Shown here piece after piece: positions 34,100 to 41,553 of a DNA stretch of 64,000 nucleotides. The first letter of the stretch is position 1. Each line of letters begins with the position of its first letter. The stretch lies in NCBI RefSeq assembly GCF_045032955.1, contig NZ_JBJFZU010000010.1:124001-188000 (forward strand), read 5' to 3'. The position numbers were made by a program, and so were the translations under genes. Under the pieces are notes generated by a model. That model was given only the letters and a program-made list of their open reading frames with translations, ran no database searches and had not been told where the DNA came from. This DNA comes from Ornithinicoccus sp045032955 (lineage in GTDB: Bacteria > Actinomycetota > Actinomycetes > Actinomycetales > Dermatophilaceae).

Positions 34100-34501
34100 A
34101 TGGACCGGCACGAGGTCGACTGGGAGCCGCTGCGCGAGGCCGCGGTACGGATGACCGAGCGGGCGTACGCGCCCTACTCCGGCTACCCGGTCGGGGTGGC
34201 GGGGCTGGTCGACGACGGCCGGGTGGTCGCCGGCTGCAACGTCGAGAACGCCGGCTACGGGGTCACCCTGTGCGCGGAGTGCGGCATGGTCTCCGACCTG
34301 GTCGCCGGCGGCGGTGGGCGGCTGCGCGCGGTCTGGTGCGTGGACGGCCGCGGGGCGACCATCATGCCCTGCGGGCGCTGCCGGCAGCTGCTCTGGGAGC
34401 ATGGCGGGCCCGAGTGCCTCCTGCAGACCCCCGAGGGCGTGCTGACGATGCGCGAGGTGCTGCCGCAGGCCTTCGGCCCGCAGGACCTCTACCGGACCTG
34501 A
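34100..34501 (+). CDS. cdd: Cytidine deaminase
   Basis: A 133-residue zinc enzyme that deaminates cytidine and deoxycytidine to uridine and deoxyuridine. The zinc and catalytic motifs are TLCAECGMVSDL (Cys-Ala-Glu) and IMPCGRCRQLLWEHGG. AYAPYSGYPVGVAGL and VAGCNVENAGYG bind substrate. ATG 34100 has AGGAGAG just upstream. Placing the deaminase directly behind the transporter implies imported cytidine is converted to uridine. The stop is only five bases from that of the convergent gene. Confidence 0.95.
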   Translation: MDRHEVDWEPLREAAVRMTERAYAPYSGYPVGVAGLVDDGRVVAGCNVENAGYGVTLCAECGMVSDLVAGGGGRLRAVWCVDGRGATIMPCGRCRQLLWEHGGPECLLQTPEGVLTMREVLPQAFGPQDLYRT

Positions 34502-34506
34502 GGCCG

Positions 34507-35199
34507 TCAGTCGCCGGCGGTGTCCTGCTCCGGCGGGGGGCCCGCCGGCTCCTGCGCGAGCAGGCTGGTGCGGGGCAGGCCGGCCTGCAGCGCCAGCCGG
34601 CCCGCCTCGGCGCTGCGGGCGATGTAGAGCGCACGGCCACCCACCGGGGTGATGCGCTCCTGCAGGGTCTTCACGGTGCCGGCGTCGACCACCACACGAC
34701 CCTGCTCCGGCGGCAGGAAGGTGTCCTCGCCGAAGGTGCCGGCGCGGTCGTTGCGGGCCACCCGGCGCACGTCCATCGGACGCTGCCCCATCGCTTCGGC
34801 CAGCAGCCGCAGCGTCCCGGCGCCCTGGCCGGTCGGCTGGCCACCGTCCACCGGCACCGAGAAGCGCACCTCGTCCTGCGCCTCGGTGACCTCCTGCAGC
34901 ACCCACCGGGCCTGGCGCTCGCGGGTCATCACGGCATACGTCAGCGCGGGTCGCTCCTCGTCGAGCAGGGCCTCCGCGGCCACCACCAGGGCGGCCGGGT
35001 CGAGCCCGACGGCCATCGCGGTGGCCGCGTCCAGGGTGACCTGGATGCGGGGCGTGGAGACGGTGGCCACGACGCGCCCGTGCCGGACCGCGATGATGGT
35101 GGGGTGCATCGGCTGGGGCGTGGACGCCCCGGTCCTGGCACGACGCAGCAGATCGGTCACCGGAGGAGCGACGAGGGACATGATGTCAGCGATGAGCAC
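34507..35199 (-). CDS. Conserved hypothetical protein
   Basis: A 230-residue soluble protein of unrecognised family, convergent to cdd inside the nucleoside locus. It has alternating beta segments (MHPTIIAVRHGRVVATVSTPRIQVTLDAATAMAVGL) and a Gln/Arg-rich middle (TRERQARWVLQEVTEAQDEV), and ends in a Pro/Glu-rich tail. No signal peptide, membrane helix or catalytic motif is seen. GTG 35199 is chosen because CATCCT ends seven bases upstream on the minus strand, similar to the leaderless genes; ATG 35181 (MSLVAPP) is the alternative. The long antisense frame beyond 35199 is a shadow. Confidence 0.65.
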   Translation of the reverse strand: MLIADIMSLVAPPVTDLLRRARTGASTPQPMHPTIIAVRHGRVVATVSTPRIQVTLDAATAMAVGLDPAALVVAAEALLDEERPALTYAVMTRERQARWVLQEVTEAQDEVRFSVPVDGGQPTGQGAGTLRLLAEAMGQRPMDVRRVARNDRAGTFGEDTFLPPEQGRVVVDAGTVKTLQERITPVGGRALYIARSAEAGRLALQAGLPRTSLLAQEPAGPPPEQDTAGD

Positions 35200-35262
35200 G
35201 GGGCACAGGATGTCACACCGACGGCTCGCCACCGGGTCGGCACGGACCACAGGGCCGGGCCG

Positions 35263-35940
35263 ATGAAGGGCGTGCCGTGGTGGGGCTGGGTGCTGATCGG
35301 CATCTTCGTCCTCAACGTGCTCGGGGACGGGACGAGCTCCTTCCTGCCGCTGGTGGTCATCGCGATGATCACCGTCGCCATCGTCGGGCAGCGCCGGCGG
35401 ACAGGCGGACGCGGGCAGGAGGCCGCCCCGGGCTCCCGGGTGGGGCCGGCGGCAGGCCGGACGGGTCCGCTGGACGGACCGCAGCCACCGCCGCCGCAGG
35501 GTGACGTGCAGCCCGGGCCGCAGCCGCCCCCGCTGCCGCGCATCGACGTCCCCGCCTACCCGGGCGCGGCCGCCGGCGCGCCCCCTGCCTCCACGTCCCG
35601 GACCGGGACCGGCGCCGTCGGCCCGGGCGACCCTGTCGTCTCGCTGGCTCAGCTGCACCTGGCCCGGCTGGGGCGTGAGCTGGACGCGGCCGGACGGGCC
35701 GGCTCGGGCGCCGACGTCGGCCGCCTGCTGGAGGAGACCGGTGACCTGGCGGCACGGATGGTGACCATGCTGTCCGGGGCGCAGGGGCTGCCGGGCAGCG
35801 GGCGCCAGGAGTTCGAGTCCGGGCTGCGCCGGCTGCAGGGTGAGGTCGCCGCCGCCCGGGCCGAGCAGGCGCTAGGCCCCCGGCTCGCCCGGGTGGTGCG
35901 GACCTGCACCTCGATGGGTCAGACTGGGCGCCATGAGTGA
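35263..35940 (+). CDS. Membrane-associated hypothetical protein with Pro-rich linker
   Basis: A 225-residue protein. Residues about 5-22 and 24-42 are hydrophobic (WWGWVLIGIFVLNVLG; FLPLVVIAMITVAIVG). A basic stretch QRRR, a Pro/Gly/Gln-rich linker to about 120, and a helical Ala/Leu/Arg-rich C-terminal domain (LARLGRELDAAGRAG, RLLEETGDLAARMVTML) follow, possibly coiled coil. No family was recognised. No Shine-Dalgarno sequence or -10 hexamer stands out before ATG 35263. The end overlaps deoA by eight bases. Confidence 0.65.
   Translation: MKGVPWWGWVLIGIFVLNVLGDGTSSFLPLVVIAMITVAIVGQRRRTGGRGQEAAPGSRVGPAAGRTGPLDGPQPPPPQGDVQPGPQPPPLPRIDVPAYPGAAAGAPPASTSRTGTGAVGPGDPVVSLAQLHLARLGRELDAAGRAGSGADVGRLLEETGDLAARMVTMLSGAQGLPGSGRQEFESGLRRLQGEVAAARAEQALGPRLARVVRTCTSMGQTGRHE
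35920..35932 (+). promoter_or_regulatory. -10 element for leaderless deoA
   Basis: CAGACT 35920-35925 (one base off TANNNT) ends seven bases before ATG 35933, inside the end of the preceding gene. Confidence 0.4.
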
Positions 35941-37225
35941 GCCCTTCGACACCGTCGACATCATCCGGACCAAGCGTGACCGCGGCGAGCTGAGCAGTGC
36001 CGAGATCGCCTGGGTGATCGACGCCTACACCCGGGAGGCGGTCGCCGACGAGCAGATGTCGGCGCTGGCGATGGCGATCCTGCTCAACGGCATGGACCGC
36101 CGGGAGATCGGCGACTGGACCGCGGCGATGATCGCCTCGGGCGAGCGCATGGACTTCTCGGGGCTGTCCCGGCCGACCGCCGACAAGCACTCCACCGGTG
36201 GGGTCGGGGACAAGATCACGCTGCCGCTGGCGCCGCTGGTCGCCGCCTGCGGGGTGGCCGTCCCGCAGCTGTCCGGGAGGGGCCTGGGGCACACCGGCGG
36301 CACCCTCGACAAGCTGGAGGCGATCCCGGGCTGGCAGGCCTCGCTCAGCAACGAGGCGATGCTGCAGCAGCTGGAGGAGGTGGGTGCCGTGATCTGCGCC
36401 GCCGGCTCCGGGCTCGCGCCCGCGGACAAGCGGCTGTACGCCCTGCGCGACGTCACCGGGACGGTGGAGGCCATCCCGCTGATCGCCTCCTCGATCATGA
36501 GCAAGAAGATCGCCGAGGGCACCGGCGTGCTGGTGCTGGACGTCAAGGTCGGCTCCGGGGCGTTCATGAAGACGCAGGAGGACGCCCGCGAGCTCGCCGA
36601 GACCATGGTCGCCCTGGGCCAGGACGCCGGGGTGCACACGGTCGCGCTGCTCACCGACATGTCCACCCCGCTCGGTCTCACCGCCGGCAACGGCCTGGAG
36701 GTGCGCGAGTCGGTGGAGGTGCTGGCCGGCGGCGGCCCGCAGGACGTGGTCGACCTCACGGTGGCGCTGGCCCGGGAGATGATCGAGGGCGCGGGCGTCA
36801 CCGACGTGGACCCCGCCGAGGCGCTGCGGGACGGACGCGCGATGGACGTGTGGCGGCGGATGATCCAGGCTCAGGGAGGCGACCCGGACGCCCCGATGCC
36901 GACGGCCCGGGAGACCCAGCAGGTCACCGCCGACACCGACGGCGTCCTCACCCGGCTGGACGCGCTCGCGGTCGGCGTCGCCGCCTGGCGCCTCGGCGCC
37001 GGACGGGCCCGCAAGGAGGACCCGGTGCAGGCCGCCGCCGGGGTGGAGCTGCACGCCAAGCCCGGGGACCGGGTGCGCGCCGGGCAGCCGCTGATGACGC
37101 TGCACACCGACGAGCCGGGACGTTTCGAGCGGGCCGGCGCGGCGCTCGAGGGCTGCTGGGACGTGGACGGGTCCGGCGACGCAGGGCATACCCGGCCCGA
37201 GATCGTCATCGACCGGGTCTCCTGA
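35933..37225 (+). CDS. deoA: Thymidine/pyrimidine-nucleoside phosphorylase
   Basis: A 430-residue phosphorylase that releases thymine or uracil and (deoxy)ribose-1-phosphate. Family signatures run in order: VDIIRTKRDRGELS, DKHSTGGVGDKITLPLAPLVAACG (phosphate site), the patterned SGRGLGHTGGTLDKLEAIPG, and MSKKIAEGTGVLVLDVKVGSGAFM (substrate site). The C-terminal beta-alpha domain contains HAKPGDRVRAGQPLMTLHTD. Its products feed DeoC, encoded convergently next door. Confidence 0.96.
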   Translation: MSEPFDTVDIIRTKRDRGELSSAEIAWVIDAYTREAVADEQMSALAMAILLNGMDRREIGDWTAAMIASGERMDFSGLSRPTADKHSTGGVGDKITLPLAPLVAACGVAVPQLSGRGLGHTGGTLDKLEAIPGWQASLSNEAMLQQLEEVGAVICAAGSGLAPADKRLYALRDVTGTVEAIPLIASSIMSKKIAEGTGVLVLDVKVGSGAFMKTQEDARELAETMVALGQDAGVHTVALLTDMSTPLGLTAGNGLEVRESVEVLAGGGPQDVVDLTVALAREMIEGAGVTDVDPAEALRDGRAMDVWRRMIQAQGGDPDAPMPTARETQQVTADTDGVLTRLDALAVGVAAWRLGAGRARKEDPVQAAAGVELHAKPGDRVRAGQPLMTLHTDEPGRFERAGAALEGCWDVDGSGDAGHTRPEIVIDRVS

Positions 37226-37245
37226 GCCGCGTCCCCCTGCGGAGT

Positions 37246-37309
37246 GCGGTCACCCTGTCGGGACCTCCATCGCCCTACAGGGTGATGGAGGTCCCCGCAG
37301 GGTGACCGC
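37246..37309. repeat. 64-base near-perfect inverted repeat between deoA and deoC
   Basis: Arms 37246-37271 and 37284-37309 match over 26 bases with one or two mismatches (GCGGTCACCCTG pairs with CAGGGTGACCGC; GGACCTCCATC pairs with GATGGAGGTCC). Pairing continues inward through GCCCT/AGGGT to an almost loopless hairpin. Lying between convergent genes, it probably acts as a bidirectional terminator. Confidence 0.75.
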
Positions 37310-37315
37310 GGTCGG

Positions 37316-38089
37316 TCAGTAGGCCGCGTCGCTCGAGCTCGGCTCGGACCCGGTGGCGCCGGCCTCCGGCACCACCAGGGTCCCCGCCTCGTCCCGCTCC
37401 CGGGCACCGGCCAGCAGCGCCGCGGTCGAGGACGTCCCGATCCGGGTCACGCCCTCGGCCACCATCGCCAGCAGGGTGTCGATGTCGCGGACCCCGCCGG
37501 AGGCCTTCACCTGCACGGTGCCGGAGACCGCGGCCCGCATCAGCCGGACGTCGGGCAGGGTGGCGCCCCCACCGGCGAAGCCGGTGGAGGTCTTCACGAA
37601 GTCGACACCGGCCTCCTCGCCGGCCCGGCAGCCCGCCTCCTTCTGGGCGTCGTCCAGCAGGGCGGTCTCGAGGATCACCTTCACCAGGACGCCGGCCGCG
37701 TGACCGACGTCCACCACGGCCGCGATGTCCTGCTTCACCGCCTCGAGGTCGCCGCCGCGCAGCCGACCGATGTTGAGCACCATGTCGAGCTCGGTCGCGC
37801 CGTCGGCCAGCGCCTGCCGCGCCTCGGCGACCTTGGCCGCGGTGGAGGTGGTGCCGTGCGGGAAACCGATCACGGTGCAGACCCGGGTCCGGTGGCCGTC
37901 GACGGCGGCCAGCGCCAGCCGCACGTCACCGGGCCGGACGCAGACCGACCAGATCTCCTCCCGGGCCAGCTCGGCGCAGGCGGACTCCACCTCGGCCGGG
38001 GTGAGCTCGGGCTTGAGCAGGGCGTGGTCGATGAGGTCGGCGACGTCCTGGACGGTGAGGGTGGTGCCGGGGGCGATGGTGTGCGTCAT
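37316..38089 (-). CDS. deoC: Deoxyribose-phosphate aldolase
   Basis: The 257-residue class I aldolase splits deoxyribose-5-P into acetaldehyde and glyceraldehyde-3-P, completing deoxynucleoside catabolism. LIDHALLKPELTPAEVESAC (about 17-36), VCTVIGFPHGTT, DMVLNIGRLRGG, KVILETALL, FVKTSTGFAGGGATL and VKASGGVRD (Schiff-base and neighbouring lysines) are all present. ATG 38089 is chosen over GTG 38095 because TATTCT ends seven bases upstream, giving the window's leaderless spacing. It is divergent from the cupin-add pair. Confidence 0.95.
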   Translation of the reverse strand: MTHTIAPGTTLTVQDVADLIDHALLKPELTPAEVESACAELAREEIWSVCVRPGDVRLALAAVDGHRTRVCTVIGFPHGTTSTAAKVAEARQALADGATELDMVLNIGRLRGGDLEAVKQDIAAVVDVGHAAGVLVKVILETALLDDAQKEAGCRAGEEAGVDFVKTSTGFAGGGATLPDVRLMRAAVSGTVQVKASGGVRDIDTLLAMVAEGVTRIGTSSTAALLAGARERDEAGTLVVPEAGATGSEPSSSDAAY

Positions 38090-38112
38090 ACCCACCAGAA
38101 TAGGATCACCGC
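38090..38112. promoter_or_regulatory. Compact bidirectional leaderless promoter deoC/cupin-add
   Basis: The intergenic region is 23 bases. AGAATAGGAT (38097-38106) contains TAGGAT for the cupin gene (six bases before ATG 38113) and, on the other strand, TATTCT for deoC (seven bases before ATG 38089). They share TA at 38101-38102, the same geometry as at 25911-25933. Confidence 0.65.
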
Positions 38113-38463
38113 ATGCTGACGATGTTGCAGCCGGTCCGGGTGCCCGGGACCGGGGACAAGCTGATCCAGGAGCTGGCGGGGGTGGCCAGCACCGGTCAGG
38201 ACGGGGTCTCGGTCGCCCGGATGACCGCCCCGGCCGGCTGGGACGAGCCGGGGCAGCGCCCCGAGTTCGACGAGATCACCTACGTGCTGGCCGGGGAGCT
38301 GGTGGTCGAGCACGAGGGTGGCCGGCTGTCGCTGGGCGCGGGGGAGTGCGTGCTGGCCCGGGCGGGGGAGTGGGTCCGCTACGCGGCCGGACCGGGCGGG
38401 GCGGAGTACCTCGCCGTCTGCGCGCCGGCGTTCACCCCGGAGCGGGCGCACCGCGATGACTGA
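38113..38463 (+). CDS. Cupin-domain protein
   Basis: A 116-residue single-domain cupin. The core is FDEITYVLAGELVVEHEGGRLSLGAGECVLARAGEWVRY, with G(X)5H/E-type motif residues partly altered: the usual His pair is not clear, so metal binding is uncertain. The N-terminus LTMLQPVRVPGTGDKLIQELAG precedes it. The gene overlaps add by eight bases and shares its promoter region with deoC, so a role in deoxyribose or nucleoside use is likely but undefined. Confidence 0.8.
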   Translation: MLTMLQPVRVPGTGDKLIQELAGVASTGQDGVSVARMTAPAGWDEPGQRPEFDEITYVLAGELVVEHEGGRLSLGAGECVLARAGEWVRYAAGPGGAEYLAVCAPAFTPERAHRDD

Positions 38464-39598
38464 GAGGCTGACCGAGGACCGGATCCGCGCCCTGCCCAAG
38501 GTGCTGCTGCACGACCACCTGGACGGGGGCCTGCGCCCAGCCACCGTGCTGGAGCTGGCCCGGGAGCAGGGGTATGCCGCGCTGCCCGCGGACGACGTCG
38601 AGTCCCTCTCCCGGTGGTTCTCGGAGTCCGCCGACAGCGGCTCCCTGGTGCGCTACCTGGAGACCTTCGAGCACACGGTCGGGGTGATGCAGGTGGCTCC
38701 CGCGTTGACCCGGGTGGCCCGCGAGTGCGTGCTCGACCTCGCCGCCGACGGCGTGGTGCACGCCGAGATCCGGTATGCCCCCGAGCAGCACCTGCAGGGC
38801 GGCCTCACCCTGGACGAGGTGGTCGAGGCGGTCGACGCGGGCCTGCGCGAGGGTGAGGAGCTGGTCGCCTCCGGCCAGGCGCCGGCGCCCGCCGGGCCGA
38901 TCCGGGCCCTGGCCATGCTGACCGCGATGCGGCACGCCGCCCGCAGCACCGAGATCGCCGAGCTGGCGGTGCGGCACCGGGACAGCGTGTGCGGCTTCGA
39001 CATCGCCGGCGCCGAGGACGGTTTCCCGCCGACCCGCCACCTGGCCGCCTTCGAGCTGCTGCGGCAGGCGAACGCGCACTTCACCGTGCACGCCGGGGAG
39101 GCCTTCGGGCTGGCCAGCATCTGGGAGGCCATCCAGTGGTGCGGTGCCGAGCGGCTGGGGCACGGCATCCGGATCATCGACGACATCCGGCTCGAGGGCC
39201 GACCGGTCACCGAGGACCTGCCGACCGCGATCCGGCGCGCGGCGCAGGAGCCGGGGGCGTTCGAGCTGGGGGAGCTGGCGGCCTACGTCCGCGACCGGCG
39301 TATCCCGCTCGAGCTGTGCCCGAGCAGCAACGTGCAGACCGGTGCGGCCCCCTCCATCGAGGAGCACGCGATCCGGCTGCTGGGCTCGTTGCGCTTCCGG
39401 ATCACCCTCAACACCGACAACCGGCTGATGAGCGCCACCTCGATGACCCGGGAGGCGCAGCTGCTGGTGGAGCGGGCCGGGTGGGAGCAGGCGGACCTGC
39501 GCCGCTGCAGCGTCAACGCGATGAAGTCGGCCTTCCTGCCCTTCGACGAGCGCCTGGACGTCATCGAGCGGGTGCTCAAGCCCGCCTACGACGGCTGA
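38456..39598 (+). CDS. add: Adenosine deaminase
   Basis: A 380-residue zinc enzyme converting adenosine and deoxyadenosine to inosine forms. Metal and catalytic motifs are LPKVLLHDHLDGGLRP (HxH), FTVHAGEAFGLASIWEAI, GHGIRIIDD and LNTDNRLMSATSMTRE (catalytic Asp). The NTDN rather than NTDD form is usual in actinobacterial adenosine deaminases. ATG 38456 overlaps the cupin gene. Inosine made here can be split by the purine nucleoside phosphorylase encoded at 50.0-50.8 kb. Confidence 0.95.
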   Translation: MTERLTEDRIRALPKVLLHDHLDGGLRPATVLELAREQGYAALPADDVESLSRWFSESADSGSLVRYLETFEHTVGVMQVAPALTRVARECVLDLAADGVVHAEIRYAPEQHLQGGLTLDEVVEAVDAGLREGEELVASGQAPAPAGPIRALAMLTAMRHAARSTEIAELAVRHRDSVCGFDIAGAEDGFPPTRHLAAFELLRQANAHFTVHAGEAFGLASIWEAIQWCGAERLGHGIRIIDDIRLEGRPVTEDLPTAIRRAAQEPGAFELGELAAYVRDRRIPLELCPSSNVQTGAAPSIEEHAIRLLGSLRFRITLNTDNRLMSATSMTREAQLLVERAGWEQADLRRCSVNAMKSAFLPFDERLDVIERVLKPAYDG

Positions 39599-39638
39599 GC
39601 CTGCGACGGCGGCCGGGTCGACCCGTCGGTGCGCGTCC

Positions 39639-40445
39639 TCAGCGGGCCTCGGGCAGCACCCGGGCCCGCAGCGCGTCGGCGCGGTCCAGCCGCTGCTCGT
39701 CCCGCCGGCGACGCTGCGCCAGCACCGTCGCCATCACCTCTTCCGGGTGCGCCCCGGCCGGTGGTGCGGGAGCCACGTGGGCCAGCAGGGCGGTGTGCAG
39801 CTCGGTGCCGGTGCGGACCCGCGCGGCGGGGGTGAGGCTGGTGGCGCGCGCCAGGAACTGCCGGGTCGCGACGACCAGCGCGTCCGGCAGCACCCCGATG
39901 TCGGCCGTCTCCGCCCAGCCCTCCAGCGCGGGGCTGGCCTGCGGCGGCTCGGCCAGCCGCAGCCGCACCCGGTCCCGGACGACGTAGGTCCCGGCCAGCA
40001 GGTCGCCGAGGCGTTTGGCCCGTTCGTTGGTCATCGCCACCAGCAGGGCGAGCCCGCCGAAGGTCATCCACAGCTCCAGGGTCCCGGCGAGGGCCCGGAT
40101 CACCGCGTGCCGCAGCCCGATCGGCCCGGTGTCGTCGCGGACGGTGCGCAGGCCCATCACCATCTTGCCGACGGTGCGACCGCGGGTCAGGGTCTCGAGG
40201 GTGATCGGCAGGCCCGCCATCACCATCGCCAGCACCAGCACGGTGAAGGCCTGGGTGAGCGCGGCATCCAGCCCGAACAGGTCGTAAGGGAGCAGGTAGA
40301 CCAGCAGCAGCACCCCGCCCAGCACCAGCACCAGGTCGATCAGCCCGGAGACCATCCGGATCGGCACCTGCGCGGCCGGCAGCTCGACCTCGACGGCCTC
40401 GCTGGTCACGAAGCGCTCGGTCTCGAAGATGCCCCGGGTCGCCAT
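39639..40445 (-). CDS. RDD family membrane protein
   Basis: A 268-residue protein with an RDD domain, about three to four helices in residues 25-145 (MVSGLIDLVLVLGGVLLLVYLLPYDL; FTVLVLAMVMAGLPITLETLTRGRTVGKMVMGLRTV). The TRGRTVGKMVMGLR block is the RDD hallmark. The cytoplasmic C-terminal half is Ala/Arg-rich. Function is unknown; some RDD proteins influence ion transport. Divergent to the SpoIIM gene, as in many actinobacteria. TACAGT six bases before ATG 40445 predicts a leaderless transcript. Confidence 0.87.
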   Translation of the reverse strand: MATRGIFETERFVTSEAVEVELPAAQVPIRMVSGLIDLVLVLGGVLLLVYLLPYDLFGLDAALTQAFTVLVLAMVMAGLPITLETLTRGRTVGKMVMGLRTVRDDTGPIGLRHAVIRALAGTLELWMTFGGLALLVAMTNERAKRLGDLLAGTYVVRDRVRLRLAEPPQASPALEGWAETADIGVLPDALVVATRQFLARATSLTPAARVRTGTELHTALLAHVAPAPPAGAHPEEVMATVLAQRRRRDEQRLDRADALRARVLPEAR

Positions 40446-40457
40446 GGTGGGACTGTA
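40446..40457 (-). promoter_or_regulatory. -10 element for leaderless RDD gene
   Basis: TACAGT on the minus strand (complement of 40452-40457) ends six bases before ATG 40445. Confidence 0.5.
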
Positions 40458-40536
40458 GCCGTCAGCAGGTCCGGGGTGCCGCGGGGAGGTCCGGGGTGCT
40501 GCCGGTCCTGCGCGCCGTGGCCACGGGCATACCGCC

Positions 40537-40548
40537 TAGAGTGACGGG
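40537..40548 (+). promoter_or_regulatory. -10 element for leaderless SpoIIM-family gene
   Basis: TAGAGT 40537-40542 ends six bases before GTG 40549. Confidence 0.5.
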
Positions 40549-41544
40549 GTGGACCTCGACGCACTGGTGGGACGGCGCCGGGGGGCGTGGGCCCGGCTCG
40601 ACGCCCTCGCCCGGCGCCGACGGCTGTCCGGGGCGGAGGCCGACGAGCTGCTGGACGGCTACCAGCGGGCGGCGACCGACCTGTCGGTGGTCCGCTCCAG
40701 CGCCCCCGACGCAGCGGTGGTCAGCCACCTCTCGACGCTGGTGGCCAGGGCCCGGGCACGGGCGGCGCGGGTCCGCACGGTGAGCTGGTCCGGCGTCGGA
40801 CGGTTCTTCGCCGAGGACTTCCCGGCCGCGCTCTACCGGCTGCGCTGGTGGTGGGGGATCACCGCGCTGGCGAACGTGGTGGTGGGCCTGGTGCTGGGCT
40901 GGTGGTTGGTGCAGAACCCGGTGGTGGAGCAGTCGCTGCTGTCCACCGAGGAGGTCACCGAGCTGGTCAACGTCCGGTTCGAGTCCTACTACAGCGAGAA
41001 CGCGGCCAGCAGCTTCTCCACCCTGGTCTGGGTCAACAACGCCTGGGTCGCGGCCCGTTGCCTCGGGATGGGGGTGCTGGGGTTCCCGGTGATCTGGGTG
41101 CTCTGGCAGAACATCGCCAACGTCGCGGTGATCGGCTCGCTGATGCACCGGCACGGCCGGGCGGACGTCTTCTGGGGGCTGCTGACCCCGCACGGGCTGC
41201 TGGAGCTGATGGCGATCTTCGTGGCGGCCGGGGTCGGCCTCCGGCTGTTCTGGGCCTGGGTCGCGCCCGGCCCGCGGACCCGGCTGGCCAACCTGGCGGC
41301 CGAGGGACGGACCGCTGCGGGGGTCGCGATGGGGCTGGTGGTGGTGCTGCTGCTCTCCGGGCTGATCGAGGGCTTCGTCACTCCCTCCCCGTTGCCCACC
41401 TGGGCCCGGGTGGGGATCGGCGTGGCGGCCCTTGGGTTGTTCTTCGTGTATGTCTTCACCCTCGGTCGTCGGGCCGCGCGGCGGGGCGTCACCGGTGACG
41501 TGGGCGGCGACCTGCAGGCCGCCACCGCGCCCACCTCCGGCTGA
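40549..41544 (+). CDS. Stage II sporulation protein M (SpoIIM) family membrane protein
   Basis: A 331-residue membrane protein. A soluble N-terminal helical part (LDALVGRRRGAWARLDALARRRRLSG) is followed by about six helices. FFAEDFPAALYRLRWWWGITALANVVVGLVLGWWL, NNAWVAARCLGMGVLGFPVIWVLWQN and LTPHGLLELMAIFVAAGVGLRLFWAWVAPG are SpoIIM/DUF95 signatures. In non-sporulating actinobacteria the family is encoded with RDD, DUF58 and MoxR genes, as here, and its role is unknown. The end lies nine bases from the convergent DUF58 gene. Confidence 0.9.
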   Translation: MDLDALVGRRRGAWARLDALARRRRLSGAEADELLDGYQRAATDLSVVRSSAPDAAVVSHLSTLVARARARAARVRTVSWSGVGRFFAEDFPAALYRLRWWWGITALANVVVGLVLGWWLVQNPVVEQSLLSTEEVTELVNVRFESYYSENAASSFSTLVWVNNAWVAARCLGMGVLGFPVIWVLWQNIANVAVIGSLMHRHGRADVFWGLLTPHGLLELMAIFVAAGVGLRLFWAWVAPGPRTRLANLAAEGRTAAGVAMGLVVVLLLSGLIEGFVTPSPLPTWARVGIGVAALGLFFVYVFTLGRRAARRGVTGDVGGDLQAATAPTSG

Positions 41545-41553
41545 GCGACAGAC

